NCBI RefSeq assembly: GCF_002088275.1
Contig: NZ_AQQS01000020.1
Location: forward strand, 44,681 to 108,680
DNA from: Aurantimonas sp. 22II-16-19i
Lineage (GTDB): Bacteria; Pseudomonadota; Alphaproteobacteria; Rhizobiales; Rhizobiaceae
Length of the DNA stretch: 64,000 nucleotides
Direction: 5' to 3'
Positions within the stretch are counted from its first letter, which is position 1. Each line of letters starts with the position of its first letter. Below, one piece after another: positions 53,060 through 62,022 of the stretch. The notes below the pieces were generated by a model. The model was not told the origin of the DNA. It saw only the letters and a list, made by a program, of their open reading frames with translations, and searched no databases. The position numbers were made by a program, and so were the translations under genes.

Positions 53060-54693
53060 CCGATGCGACCGTCGCTCCTATCGCCCCAGTTGCCGACGAT
53101 GTCTCGCCGCTGCGCCAGCCGTTGTTCCGCGCCCTTTGGATCGCCACGATCGTTTCCAATGTGGGGACGTGGATGAACGATGTCGGAGCGGGATGGCTCA
53201 TGACGTCGCTGTCGAGCGACCCGTTGCTCGTCGCACTCGTGCAAGCAGCGACGACGCTGCCGATGTTCCTTTTGGCGCTGCCAGGCGGGGCACTTGCCGA
53301 CATCGTCGACCGGCGGCGGCTCCTCATCGGTGCGCAGGTCTGGAGCCTCATCGCTGCGACCTGCCTTGCCGTGGTGGTCGCCCTGGGTCTGACAACCCCT
53401 GCGATCCTCCTCGCCCTCACCTTCGCCATTGCGGCGGGAGCGTCGCTGAGCGCGCCGGCCTTCCAGGCGATCGTGCCGGAACTGGTTCCCGCAAAGTCGC
53501 TGCCCGACGCCGTGTCGCTGAACAGCCTCGGCATCAACATCGCGCGCGCCATAGGACCAGCGCTCGGCGGCGTCGTCATTTCCCTGTCCGGTCCTGCCTC
53601 CGTCTTCGCGCTGAACGCCGTCTCGGTCGTCGGCGTGATGTTCGTGCTCTACCGATGGAAGCGGGTTTCCACCGCGACCAAGTTGCCGCCGGAGCACTTC
53701 TTCGGAGCACTGCGCGCCGGCGCGCGCTATGCCCGACACTCTCCGTCGCTCCAGATCGTTCTCGTGCGGAGCATCGGCTTCTTCCTCTTCGCAAGCGCCG
53801 CCTGGGCACTTCTGCCGATCATCGCGCGCCGAGAACTCGGCCTTGGGCCCTCCGGCTATGGCGGCATCCTCGGCTGCATGGGCGCGGGCGCGATCGTCGG
53901 CGCGTCGGTGTTGCCGGTCCTTCGCAAGCGCCTGTCGCCGAACGGGCTGACGATCGGCGCCACCGTGATCTTCGCGCTGGTGACCTTCGCTCTTTCGCAG
54001 GTTCGGGGCTTTGCTTCCGCCGGTATCGTCATGGCCTTTGCCGGCCTCGCCTGGATTGCCATGCTGTCGTCCTTGAACGTCGCGGCGCAGCTGGCAGCGC
54101 CGTCCTGGGTAAAGGCCCGCGCGCTTTCGGTCTATCTCGTCGTCTTCCAGGGCGCGATGACCGCCGGCAGCATCCTGTGGGGCTTGCTCGCGGCGCGCAC
54201 GGACATTCAGACGACGCTGACGGTCGCGTCCATCCTGATGCTCGCAGCATTGCTGCTCGTCGTCTGGTTCCCGATCGGCGGCGGAACTAAAGCGGATCTG
54301 ACGCCGTCCCGCCATTGGGTCGAGCCCGATGTCGACGACACGGTCGGAGCCGATCGGGGGCCTGTCATGATCATGGTCGAATACGCCGTCGATCCCGCAA
54401 GGGTCGCCGAGTTCACGATGGCGATGCACCGCCTTTCACGCGTCCGCAAGCGGGACGGCGCGATGCGCTGGGAGTTGTACGAAGATGCGACCCGGCCCGG
54501 CGTCATCGTCGAGACCTTCGTGGTCGAAAGCTGGCTCGAGCATCTCCGCCAGCATGAGCGCGTCACAAAGGCCGATCGCATCGACCAGGATACCGTCAGG
54601 GCCTTTCACATCGGCGCCGACCTCCCCATCGTGCGCCATCTTTGGGCCCCGAAACTCGCACCCATCCATGCCGCATCGGAGACGAGATCATGA
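53056..54693 (+). CDS. MFS exporter fused to a C-terminal ABM-like domain
   Basis: A 545-residue protein. Residues about 20-420 are an EntS/MFS_3-type exporter: FRALWIATIVSNVGTWMNDV, ALPGGALADIVDRRRLLIGA (motif A), LNSLGINIARAIGPALGGVV. Residues about 435-530 form a soluble ferredoxin-like ABM-type domain (VMIMVEYAVDPARVAEFTMA, MRWELYEDATRPGVIVETFV, ESWLEHLRQHERVTKAD). The transporter could export what the soluble domain senses or converts. Both ends overlap neighbours by four bases. Confidence 0.88.
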   Translation: MTDATVAPIAPVADDVSPLRQPLFRALWIATIVSNVGTWMNDVGAGWLMTSLSSDPLLVALVQAATTLPMFLLALPGGALADIVDRRRLLIGAQVWSLIAATCLAVVVALGLTTPAILLALTFAIAAGASLSAPAFQAIVPELVPAKSLPDAVSLNSLGINIARAIGPALGGVVISLSGPASVFALNAVSVVGVMFVLYRWKRVSTATKLPPEHFFGALRAGARYARHSPSLQIVLVRSIGFFLFASAAWALLPIIARRELGLGPSGYGGILGCMGAGAIVGASVLPVLRKRLSPNGLTIGATVIFALVTFALSQVRGFASAGIVMAFAGLAWIAMLSSLNVAAQLAAPSWVKARALSVYLVVFQGAMTAGSILWGLLAARTDIQTTLTVASILMLAALLLVVWFPIGGGTKADLTPSRHWVEPDVDDTVGADRGPVMIMVEYAVDPARVAEFTMAMHRLSRVRKRDGAMRWELYEDATRPGVIVETFVVESWLEHLRQHERVTKADRIDQDTVRAFHIGADLPIVRHLWAPKLAPIHAASETRS

Positions 54694-55652
54694 CCTGGAC
54701 CCCTTGCCCCGATCCCGTGATCGGTGACCGCGCCACGACGAACGCGATTGAGACGCTCATCATTCCCCGTGCCGTCGACCTCGGCGAGATGGTGGTACGC
54801 CGCGCGCTGCCGTCGACGAAGCGGCAGATGGTCGGGCCGTTCATCTTCTTCGACCAGATGGGTCCCGCCGAATTCCTGACCGACCAAGGCATCGACGTGC
54901 GACCGCACCCGCACATCAATCTCGCAACGCTTACCTATCTCTTCCAGGGTGAGATCCTGCATCGTGACAGTCTCGGCACGGAGCAGGCGATACAGCCGGG
55001 CGCGGTGAACTGGATGCGGGCCGGCCGCGGCATCGTTCATTCCGAGCGGACGGCGGAGGAGCGCAAGCGCAATGGCCAGCGGCTCTTCGGCATCCAGACC
55101 TGGATGGCGCTTCCAGAGGCCCAGGAGGAATCCGATCCGGCCTTCCTGCATATCGGCGCGGATGCTCTCCCTGTCGTCGAAGCGGACGGCGTGACTGCGA
55201 GGCTCATTGCCGGTCGTGCCTTTGGCGAAGTTTCTCCTCTGAAGACCGCTTCCGAAACTCTCTACGCGGACGTCGTGCTTGCCGCGGGCAGCAAATTTCC
55301 CGTCGATGCGGCCTATGAGGAGCGAGCGCTCTACACGTTGAAGGGTTCGATCGAGATCGGCGGCGACGTCTTCGAGGCCGGCCAACTCGTGGTTTTGCGA
55401 GCGGGCGACGCGATCACGGTTTCCGCTCTCGCGGATGCACAGTTCATGCTGTTCGGCGGCGCTCCGATGGAGGGGCCACGCTACATCTGGTGGAACTTCG
55501 TCTCGTCCCGCCTCGAACGCATCGAGGCGGCAAAGGAGGAATGGGCAAGAGGCCGCTTCGATACGGTGCCCGGCGACGAGGCGGACTTCATCCCGTTGCC
55601 GACACTGCGGGACGCTCCGAAGCGCGCGACGGGCGGTGTGGTCTATCCCTGA
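54690..55652 (+). CDS. Pirin-family protein
   Basis: A 320-residue bicupin. The N-terminal metal site is VRPHPHINLATLTYLFQGEI with a later RGIVHSERT, the His/His/His/Glu of pirins. KRQMVGPFIFFDQMGPAEFL precedes it and the C-terminal half has YTLKGSIEIGGDVFEAGQL and GGAPMEGPRYIWWNFVSSR. Bacterial pirins include quercetinase-active and redox-regulatory forms. It starts by ATGA overlap with the MFS-ABM gene and ends the operon. Confidence 0.9.
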   Translation: MTWTPCPDPVIGDRATTNAIETLIIPRAVDLGEMVVRRALPSTKRQMVGPFIFFDQMGPAEFLTDQGIDVRPHPHINLATLTYLFQGEILHRDSLGTEQAIQPGAVNWMRAGRGIVHSERTAEERKRNGQRLFGIQTWMALPEAQEESDPAFLHIGADALPVVEADGVTARLIAGRAFGEVSPLKTASETLYADVVLAAGSKFPVDAAYEERALYTLKGSIEIGGDVFEAGQLVVLRAGDAITVSALADAQFMLFGGAPMEGPRYIWWNFVSSRLERIEAAKEEWARGRFDTVPGDEADFIPLPTLRDAPKRATGGVVYP

Positions 55653-55710
55653 CGTGTCACGGATCGCATGCCTTGTCACCGACATGCGCATGGCCGGGAT
55701 GAGCGGATAG
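55653..55710 (+). pseudogene. Receiver-domain scrap
   Basis: Right after the pirin stop, the frame reads DVSRIACLVTDMRMAGMSG and then stops. It matches the phospho-acceptor region of FixJ-type receivers (CLVTDMRMPGMSG). Only about 19 codons remain. It may be chance, but the motif is specific enough to suggest a recombination leftover. Confidence 0.35.
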
Positions 55711-55808
55711 CCCAGCCCATCGGTGACGGGGCCTTCCGAAGACACCTCCACATCTCCTGCAGCGCGTTGCGATGATGTCCCAAGGGACTTCAACCGAAGG
55801 AGAATGAC

Positions 55809-56495
55809 ATGAAGGTTCTGATTGGTTTGACGTCGCATGACCAGCTCGGCGACACCGGTCGCAAGACCGGCTTCTGGCTCGAGGAGCTCGCCGCTCCCTA
55901 TTATGTGTTCAAAGACGCCGGCTACGAGATAACGCTCGCCTCGCCAAAGGGCGGCCAGCCGCCGCTCGATCCCAAGAGCAACGAGCCCAACTTCCAGACC
56001 GACGACACCCGCCGTTTCGAGGCGGACGACGAGGCAGGAGAGGCACTGGCAAGCACGGTAAAGCTTGCCGACGTTTCGGCGAACGACTTCGATACGATCT
56101 TCTATCCGGGCGGTCATGGTCCGATGTGGGATCTGGCCGAGAGCAGCGACTCTCGCGCCCTGATCGAGAGCTTCCTGGCAAGCAACAAGCCGGTCGCTTT
56201 GGTCTGCCACGCTCCAGGCGTGCTGCGGCATGTCGAGACCCCAGAAGGTCGCCCCCTGGTCGAGGGGAAGAAGGTGACCGGCTTCACCAACACCGAGGAG
56301 GCCGCCGTAGGCCTGACCGAGGTCGTTCCGTTCCTCGTCGAGGACGAGCTAAAGGCCAAGGGCGGTCTCTACTCGAGCGGCCCGGACTGGGGTCCGTATT
56401 TCGTGCAGGACGGTCTGCTGATCACCGGCCAGAATCCGGCGTCGTCCGCCAGCGCCGCGCAGCGCTTGGTGGAGGAACTCAAGGCTTCGGCATGA
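55809..56495 (+). CDS. DJ-1/PfpI-family type 1 glutamine amidotransferase-like protein
   Basis: A 228-residue DJ-1/PfpI-fold protein of the Hsp31/YhbO-like branch: VLIGLTSHDQLGDTGRKTGF, FYPGGHGPMWDLAESSDSRA (Glu/Gly motif), nucleophile Cys in ALVCHAPGVLRHV, and GFTNTEEAAVGLTEVVPFLV. Members are glyoxalase III, deglycase or chaperone-like stress proteins. A close paralogue begins at the right window edge. The start has GAAGGAGAATGAC upstream. Confidence 0.88.
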   Translation: MKVLIGLTSHDQLGDTGRKTGFWLEELAAPYYVFKDAGYEITLASPKGGQPPLDPKSNEPNFQTDDTRRFEADDEAGEALASTVKLADVSANDFDTIFYPGGHGPMWDLAESSDSRALIESFLASNKPVALVCHAPGVLRHVETPEGRPLVEGKKVTGFTNTEEAAVGLTEVVPFLVEDELKAKGGLYSSGPDWGPYFVQDGLLITGQNPASSASAAQRLVEELKASA

Positions 56496-56530
56496 GCGCC
56501 TACTTCGTCTACATCCGTGGGCGCTGCAAA

Positions 56531-56552
56531 CTGCCGCTTAGGAAAGCGGCGG
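56531..56552. terminator. Small hairpin after the PfpI gene
   Basis: GCCGCTT (56533-56539) and AAGCGGC (56544-56550) pair around an AGGA loop, with two more outer pairs possible. It lies 37 bp past the stop. No T-run, so a weak terminator candidate. Confidence 0.35.
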
Positions 56553-56628
56553 TCCCATCGCTCCGTCCGAGCCATGCGCGTGAGGGCTAATAGAACGGGT
56601 TTGACTGACGAACCGGAAAGAATTGACG

Positions 56629-57369
56629 ATGTCCGAGGGAATAGAGAACAAAGTCGTCTTGATCACCGGTGGTAGCACCGGACTAGGGGCTGAAACCGCC
56701 CAGTTGCTCGCGGCGCGCGGTGCCATGGTCGCGGTGGCGGCCCGCCGGAAAGACAAGCTGGATGAAGTCGTCGCCGGGATCGAGGCGCTGGGCGGCACGG
56801 CCAAGGCTTACGCGCTTGACGTGACCAACAAGACGCAGGTCGAGGCAGTGGTTGCAGGCGTCGTCGCCGATTTCGGCCGACTGGACGTGCTGGTCAACAA
56901 CGCCGGCCTGATGCCGATCCGTCCCATGTCGGAGGTGAATACTGAGGAATGGGATCAGATGATCGACGTGAACCTGAGAGGTGTCCTCTATGGCATCGCC
57001 GCGGCACTCCCGCGATTCCTGGCGCAGGAGAGCGGCCACATCATCAACCTGAGCTCGGTCGCAGGGATCAAGGTGTTTGCCCCGGGTGGCACCGTCTATT
57101 CGGGCACCAAGTTCGCCGTGAGCGCGATCTCCGAAGGCCTGCGCCAGGAGGTTGGTGACAAGGTGCGCGTCACCTCTATTGAGCCGGGCGCCGTCGACAG
57201 CGATCTCAAGCTCGGAACATCCGGCGCCGCCACGGACTCAGTGCTCGACTTCTACAAGCAGGCGATCCCCGCCTCCTCGGTCGCGCGCGCGATCGCATTC
57301 GCGATCGAGCAGCCGGCGAACGTCGACATCAACGCCATTGTGCTGCGGCCGACCAGCCAGCAGTACTAA
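56629..57369 (+). CDS. SDR-family oxidoreductase
   Basis: A 246-residue classical SDR: LITGGSTGLGAETAQLLAAR, LVNNAGLMPI, HIINLSSVAGIKVFAPGG (Ser) and YSGTKFAVSAISEGLRQE (Tyr-x3-Lys). It resembles the NADP-dependent group that ends AIVLRPTSQQY. I chose ATG 56629 with GGAAAG upstream over a TTG six bases earlier. It is followed by a NAD(P)-binding oxidoreductase on the same strand, 201 bp on. Confidence 0.9.
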   Translation: MSEGIENKVVLITGGSTGLGAETAQLLAARGAMVAVAARRKDKLDEVVAGIEALGGTAKAYALDVTNKTQVEAVVAGVVADFGRLDVLVNNAGLMPIRPMSEVNTEEWDQMIDVNLRGVLYGIAAALPRFLAQESGHIINLSSVAGIKVFAPGGTVYSGTKFAVSAISEGLRQEVGDKVRVTSIEPGAVDSDLKLGTSGAATDSVLDFYKQAIPASSVARAIAFAIEQPANVDINAIVLRPTSQQY

Positions 57370-57570
57370 CCCGAAATAGGCGCGCTTGGCGCCCGGTGGA
57401 ACGATCGGAACGCAAGATGGCGGTGATGTCGATAGTTGTCCCCCGCGTGGAGACCCCCACACCCATGGCGCCCGTCCCGCCGTCGGGCGGTCGCCCTGAC
57501 CGAAACGTCACCGCCTGACCGCTGTGGCATGCCGTGCGCACGGCAAGGAAACCCAGCACGGAGAGCAGAA

Positions 57571-58248
57571 ATGAAGGTTTTCATCATTGGTATCGCCGGC
57601 GGCGTCGGTCGCCGGGTCGCAGCGCTGCTCGCGGAGGCCGGCGACGAGCCGACCGGCCTCGTTCGGAGACCAGAGCAGGCTGAAGCCCTCGGGGCGAAAG
57701 GTATCCGTACGGCGCCGGGCGATCTGGTGGCTATGTCGGTCGATCAACTGGCTGAGGCTATGCGTGGCTGCGATGCCGTCGTTTTCAGCGCCGGTGCGGG
57801 TGGCAAGGAGAACGACGAAGCAACGACCCGCATCGATGGGGACGGGCCGGGCAAGCTGGCCGCGGCAGCGAAGATCGCCGGGGTTCATCGCTTCATCCTC
57901 GTCTCGGTGTTCCCCGAGGCGTGGCGCGAACGGCGCATGGATGCGTCGTTCGAGCACTACATGGTCGAGAAGAAGAAGGCGGAGACCGAATTGGTCCTGA
58001 CCGGCCTGGACTGGCTGATCTTGCGCCCCTCAGCCCTGACCAACGACAGTGGTACCGGCCGGGTCGATCTGGGGCTCGCGAAAGTCCATGTCGAGATTAC
58101 CCGCGACGACGTCGCTGCGGTGATCGTGGGGCTCCTGCGAACACCGGGACTCAATCGACTGATCCTGGAAGTGACCGGTGGAGCGGTAGAGATCGGAGAA
58201 GCGATCGGCGCGCTCGCGTCGTCGTCGACCCAGGCGGGTCGGAGGTAA
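57571..58248 (+). CDS. NAD(P)-binding atypical SDR (YwnB/NmrA-like)
   Basis: A 225-residue atypical SDR: MKVFIIGIAGGVGRRVAALL (glycine motif), AVVFSAGAGGKENDEATTRI, AAKIAGVHRFILVSVFPEAW, and LDWLILRPSALTNDSGTGRV. No Tyr-x3-Lys catalytic site is obvious; such proteins often act as redox sensors or flavin reductases. ATG 57571 follows GAGAGCAGA. Confidence 0.85.
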   Translation: MKVFIIGIAGGVGRRVAALLAEAGDEPTGLVRRPEQAEALGAKGIRTAPGDLVAMSVDQLAEAMRGCDAVVFSAGAGGKENDEATTRIDGDGPGKLAAAAKIAGVHRFILVSVFPEAWRERRMDASFEHYMVEKKKAETELVLTGLDWLILRPSALTNDSGTGRVDLGLAKVHVEITRDDVAAVIVGLLRTPGLNRLILEVTGGAVEIGEAIGALASSSTQAGRR

Positions 58249-58569
58249 ATCGATGACCTCAGGCGATGATCCGCGCCGCTCCATCCTCGCCATGCTGGCT
58301 GCAGGACCGATGAGTTCGGTCCTTCCTGCGATTTCTCTCCCCATCTTGGTATCTGATGTCCCCGGTCGGATGAAGAAACAAGCAAGATCGGCACCTCGAG
58401 GGCAGTCCCGGTGCCGCACGGCACTCAAACAAACCCTAAGATTAAGGCTCTAGACGCTGCGTCTTATGTACCGCAGCCGGGCAGTCGTGGCTCAGAAGCG
58501 GACTTGGGACTACAGCAACTGGCGCGCCCCCTGCACCCCCTCGGACCTATGAACAGACAGGAGTTCATC
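58249..58569. other. Intergenic stretch upstream of the exported hydrolase
   Basis: About 320 bp. A short plus-strand frame (58253-58453, 66 codons) has no recognisable domain. The promoter of the exported hydrolase probably lies here. No clear repeat seen. Confidence 0.3.
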
Positions 58570-59355
58570 ATGGCCAAGCTTGCTGCAATTGCTGCAATTG
58601 CGACCGCACTTTTTTCGGGTATCGCAATTGCCGAACCGGCCAAGCCGGCGATCGTGCTCGTCCACGGCGCGTTCGCCGACTCCTCGAGCTGGAATGGCGT
58701 CGTCGCCCGCCTGAAAGAAGGCGGCTACACGACAGTTGCGGTTGCGAACCCGTTGCGGAGTGTTTCAAACGATGCACGCGTGGTCTCAGACGTCGTCGCA
58801 AGCATCGGTGGGCCGGTGGTCCTCGTTGGCCATTCCTATGGTGGCCAAGTCATCTCGAACGCCGCGCAAGGGCACGAAAACATCAAGTCCCTGGTCTATG
58901 TGGCGGCCTTCGCGCCGGATGCCGGGGAGGCTGCGGCAGAACTGGCAAGCAAGTTCCCCGGTGGGACGCTCGGCGAAGCACTTGCGCCGCCGGTCGAGCT
59001 CTCGGACGGTGGGGTTGTTCTGTACATAGATCAGACGAAGTTCCACGATCAGTTCGCGCATGATGTTCCAGCCGAAACAGCTGCTCTGATGGCAGCCGGT
59101 CAACGGCCGATCGCCGAAGCCGCGCTGACGGAAAAGTCCGGCGAACCGGCCTGGAAGTCGCTGCCGTCGTACTTCGTCTATGGCGACGGCGACAAGAACA
59201 TCCCCGCCGAGGCGCTCGGGTTTATGGCCAAGCGAGCTGGCTCCAGGAACACGGTGGTTGTCGCGGGTGCGTCGCATGTCGTGATGGTATCGAACCCACA
59301 GGTCGTCGCGGACCTGATCGAGCAAGCAGCCAAGCAATCCTACACGATCGGCTGA
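58570..59355 (+). CDS. Exported alpha/beta hydrolase
   Basis: A 261-residue alpha/beta hydrolase with a signal peptide (AKLAAIAAIATALFSGIAIA). Catalytic elements: AIVLVHGAFADSSSWNGVVA (oxyanion), VVLVGHSYGGQVISNAAQG (nucleophile Ser), YFVYGDGDKNIPAEAL (Asp), and VVVAGASHVVMVSNPQVV (His). The group contains salicylate- and lactone-type esterases. The ATG at 58570 has AGGAG six bases upstream; an earlier ATG at 58549 would extend the signal by seven residues. The second XapX gene follows. Confidence 0.87.
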   Translation: MAKLAAIAAIATALFSGIAIAEPAKPAIVLVHGAFADSSSWNGVVARLKEGGYTTVAVANPLRSVSNDARVVSDVVASIGGPVVLVGHSYGGQVISNAAQGHENIKSLVYVAAFAPDAGEAAAELASKFPGGTLGEALAPPVELSDGGVVLYIDQTKFHDQFAHDVPAETAALMAAGQRPIAEAALTEKSGEPAWKSLPSYFVYGDGDKNIPAEALGFMAKRAGSRNTVVVAGASHVVMVSNPQVVADLIEQAAKQSYTIG

Positions 59356-59424
59356 ATCACACCACGGTGTCGGACAGGGCTGCAGACCAGGTCGAACTTC
59401 GTCAAACCACGATCGAGTCTCCCC

Positions 59425-59676
59425 ATGGCTCAGCTTCAACCCTATCTCGTGTCGCTATCAGTTGGTCTGGCCATTGGCTTGATCTACGGCCTTGTCTCGG
59501 TCCGTTCGCCAGCCCCTCTGATCATCGCCCTGCTCGGACGTCCGGGCATGCTTGTAGGTGAGGCCAGCGTCCAGTGGCTGAAGGGCCATACGAACCTCGT
59601 CCAAACGGTCCGACACGAAAGATCCTTCGCCCTTCGACGCGCCAACGAGGCAGCCAAGACAGGCGACGTCGCCTGA
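59425..59676 (+). CDS. XapX-domain small membrane protein, second copy
   Basis: An 83-residue paralogue of the protein at 50.4 kb: VSLSVGLAIGLIYGLVSVRS, PAPLIIALLGRPGMLVGEAS, then a soluble basic tail (HERSFALRRANEAAKTG). The shared VRSPAP turn is diagnostic. It lies 69 bp after the exported hydrolase. Both XapX genes thus follow hydrolases, a recurring pairing without known meaning. Confidence 0.8.
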   Translation: MAQLQPYLVSLSVGLAIGLIYGLVSVRSPAPLIIALLGRPGMLVGEASVQWLKGHTNLVQTVRHERSFALRRANEAAKTGDVA

Positions 59677-60114
59677 GGCGCGTCGATCATCGTTCACATC
59701 ATCCGGAGAGCGGATGCCGATGTCCACCAAACTGGTCGTTGTGACCGGTCGCAAACCCGCCGAACCGGCCGTCTGTGAATCGGCGCCGGGGTTCGACGCC
59801 AATCGGCGTGGGGGGCACGCTGGTAAGCCTCTGAAACAGCAGCGGAGCGTATTATGAACCGGGGTCATAGCGTCGCGCCGAACCACACTGCACCTCCTCG
59901 TCGGGATTGAGGCTGATCGCGCCGGAGCGGTCTTGCCAGTTTTCAGCCGCGGATCGACTTGGCCTGGAAGGTCGGCGAAGCCCTTGGCAGACACACCGAT
60001 GCCGTGTCGGCGCGCCAGACTTGCCGAGGTGATGAGACCGCTCGTTCGGATTGCGTTGCCGTTCGTCTGGCCCAGATCGTGTCGGCCCGTCTCCTGAAGA
60101 CGGCGCGGAGGTGG
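59677..60114. other. Gene-poor stretch
   Basis: About 440 bp between the second XapX gene (plus) and the cyclase gene end (minus). Open frames here are antisense or short and show no domain I can name. No hairpin with a T-run was seen. Confidence 0.3.
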
Positions 60115-62022
60115 TCAGCTCGCCTTGGCTGCGGCCGTGCCGGATGCCTGGTCTGCGGTTTCCGGTGCCTGGGCGCGAGCAAGCGCCGCGAGAAAGCGTT
60201 CCATGAGGGGCGAGTCACCGAAGCGGCGATAGTTGCGCTCGGAGGCGATGGACAGCGCCGGATTTTTCGCCCGCAACCTGTCCATCGCCGCGCGAGCCTC
60301 GTCCAGCCGCCCGAGATCGGCCATCAGGGCGCTCCAGATCAACAGGCAGTTCGGCTCGTCCGGCGCCGTCAGGAGGCACTCCGCCAGAACCGCTTCCGCC
60401 TCGTCTGTCTCGCCCGCCGCATAGAGCGCTTGGCCGTGCACGGCGATGTAGTATTGCGGCGCGAGCGGATGCAGCCGTCGCGCCCGCTCGGCATTGTCGA
60501 CGGCGTCCGCGTAGCGGTCAAAACGCACCTGCGCCTTGGCCAGCGCCATCAGGCTGTCGGGATCGTTGGGGTTGAGTTCCACCGCACGGATGCCAGCCTG
60601 CATCGCCTCCCGATAATCGCCTTTCGCGGCGAGGCCGAAACTCAAGATCTGGTAGCCGGCCGCCAGATTGGGTTCGAGCCGGATGGCCTGGCGAGCCTCG
60701 CTCAGTCCGGTTTCGATCTCCAGCGTCGCCGCCCGCCCGGTCAGCCCGTCCACGGCGTCGACGATGTAGGTTTTGCCCAGCTCTGCGCGTGCGGCGGCAT
60801 AGCCGGGATCGAGTTCCAGGGCCCTGAGAAGCAGGGCCCGGGACGCCAGAAGCGCATCGCCGTCCGAGGAGCCGTGGCGGTATTGGGTGCGGGCCCTGAG
60901 GACGAGGTCGTAGGCCTGCAGGCTCTCCGTCGGCCGCTCGGCCACCGCCGCCACTTCCGACTGCCGGACATAGGATCCTGCATGGGAGACGATCTCTGCC
61001 GCCAGATCGGCCTGCAGGAGGAAGACGTCGTCGACGCGCCTGTCGTAGCTGCTCGACCACAGATGCGCGCCGGTCTTGGTCTCTACCAGCTGGGCGACGA
61101 CGCGGAGCTGGTCGCCGGCCCGTCGCGCGCTGCCCTCGACGATGTAGTCGGCACCGAGCCGCCGGCCGAGCTCGCGCACGTCGGCGGCCTGGCCGCGCAC
61201 GGCGAAGGTCGAGTTCCGGGCGATCACCTGCATGTCGGAGTAGCGCGCCAGCGCGGCGATGACGTCCTCGGTGAGGCCGTCGACGAAGTACTGGTCGTCG
61301 GCCGCCTCCCCCATGTCGTCGAAGGGCAGCACCGCGATGGTGGGGCGCTGCTCGCGCGCCGTACCGGAGATCCGCAGCACGTTGTCGAACGTGCTGCTGG
61401 CGAAGGCCGACAGCCAGGGCCGGTCGAGAAAACCCACCGCCACCAGCGCCAGCGCTGCCGCACCGGCCAGATAGGCGGGTGCCGCGCGCCTGGCACGCAT
61501 TGCAGGCAGCCAGCGGCCGACGCCGGAGGGGCGATCCAGCCTGACCGCATAGACCTCGAGAGCCTCGGCGATGTTCTTGGCGCGGCGCCGACCGACGCGG
61601 CGAAAGGATTCGGCGCGATTGCGGTCGGCGCTGCGAACCACGGCGGCGCTGACAAAGATCCCGCCCGGCTCGGCCATTTCCTGGACCCGGACGGCGACGT
61701 TGACGCCGTCGCCGAACGTGTCACCATCGGTTTCGATGACGTCGCCGAGATTGACGCCGATCCGCAGCTTGAGGGGATGTTCGGCAAAGCCCGCCTGGAT
61801 CTCGATGGCCGCGTCCAGAGCGTCGTTGACGCTCGGAAACGTCGCCAGGAAGCCGTCGCCGGTGTTCTTGAAGCTGCGCCCGCCGTGTCGCGAGAGGGCC
61901 GGCTCGATGATGTCGCAGAAGGCGCCCTGCAGGGCGGCATAGGTGCCGGCCTCGTCCGCTTCCATGAAACGGGTATAGCCGACGACGTCGCCGGCGACGA
62001 TGGCGGCAAGCTTTCGCTCCAT
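60115..62022 (-). CDS. Class III adenylate/guanylate cyclase-domain protein with TPR repeats
   Basis: A 635-residue protein. Residues about 1-160 form the class III cyclase domain: LAAIVAGDVVGYTRFMEADE, FKNTGDGFLATFPSVNDALD, LRIGVNLGDVIETDGDTFGD, GVNVAVRVQEMAEPGGIFVS. A transmembrane helix follows (AYLAGAAALALVAVGFL), then a TolB/FlgO-like segment (VLPFDDMGEAADDQYFVDGL) and TPR repeats to the end. This design is very common in rhizobia; signal input is unknown. The ATG at 62022 begins MERKLAAIVAGD; a longer upstream frame is not conserved. Confidence 0.88.
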   Translation of the reverse strand: MERKLAAIVAGDVVGYTRFMEADEAGTYAALQGAFCDIIEPALSRHGGRSFKNTGDGFLATFPSVNDALDAAIEIQAGFAEHPLKLRIGVNLGDVIETDGDTFGDGVNVAVRVQEMAEPGGIFVSAAVVRSADRNRAESFRRVGRRRAKNIAEALEVYAVRLDRPSGVGRWLPAMRARRAAPAYLAGAAALALVAVGFLDRPWLSAFASSTFDNVLRISGTAREQRPTIAVLPFDDMGEAADDQYFVDGLTEDVIAALARYSDMQVIARNSTFAVRGQAADVRELGRRLGADYIVEGSARRAGDQLRVVAQLVETKTGAHLWSSSYDRRVDDVFLLQADLAAEIVSHAGSYVRQSEVAAVAERPTESLQAYDLVLRARTQYRHGSSDGDALLASRALLLRALELDPGYAAARAELGKTYIVDAVDGLTGRAATLEIETGLSEARQAIRLEPNLAAGYQILSFGLAAKGDYREAMQAGIRAVELNPNDPDSLMALAKAQVRFDRYADAVDNAERARRLHPLAPQYYIAVHGQALYAAGETDEAEAVLAECLLTAPDEPNCLLIWSALMADLGRLDEARAAMDRLRAKNPALSIASERNYRRFGDSPLMERFLAALARAQAPETADQASGTAAAKAS

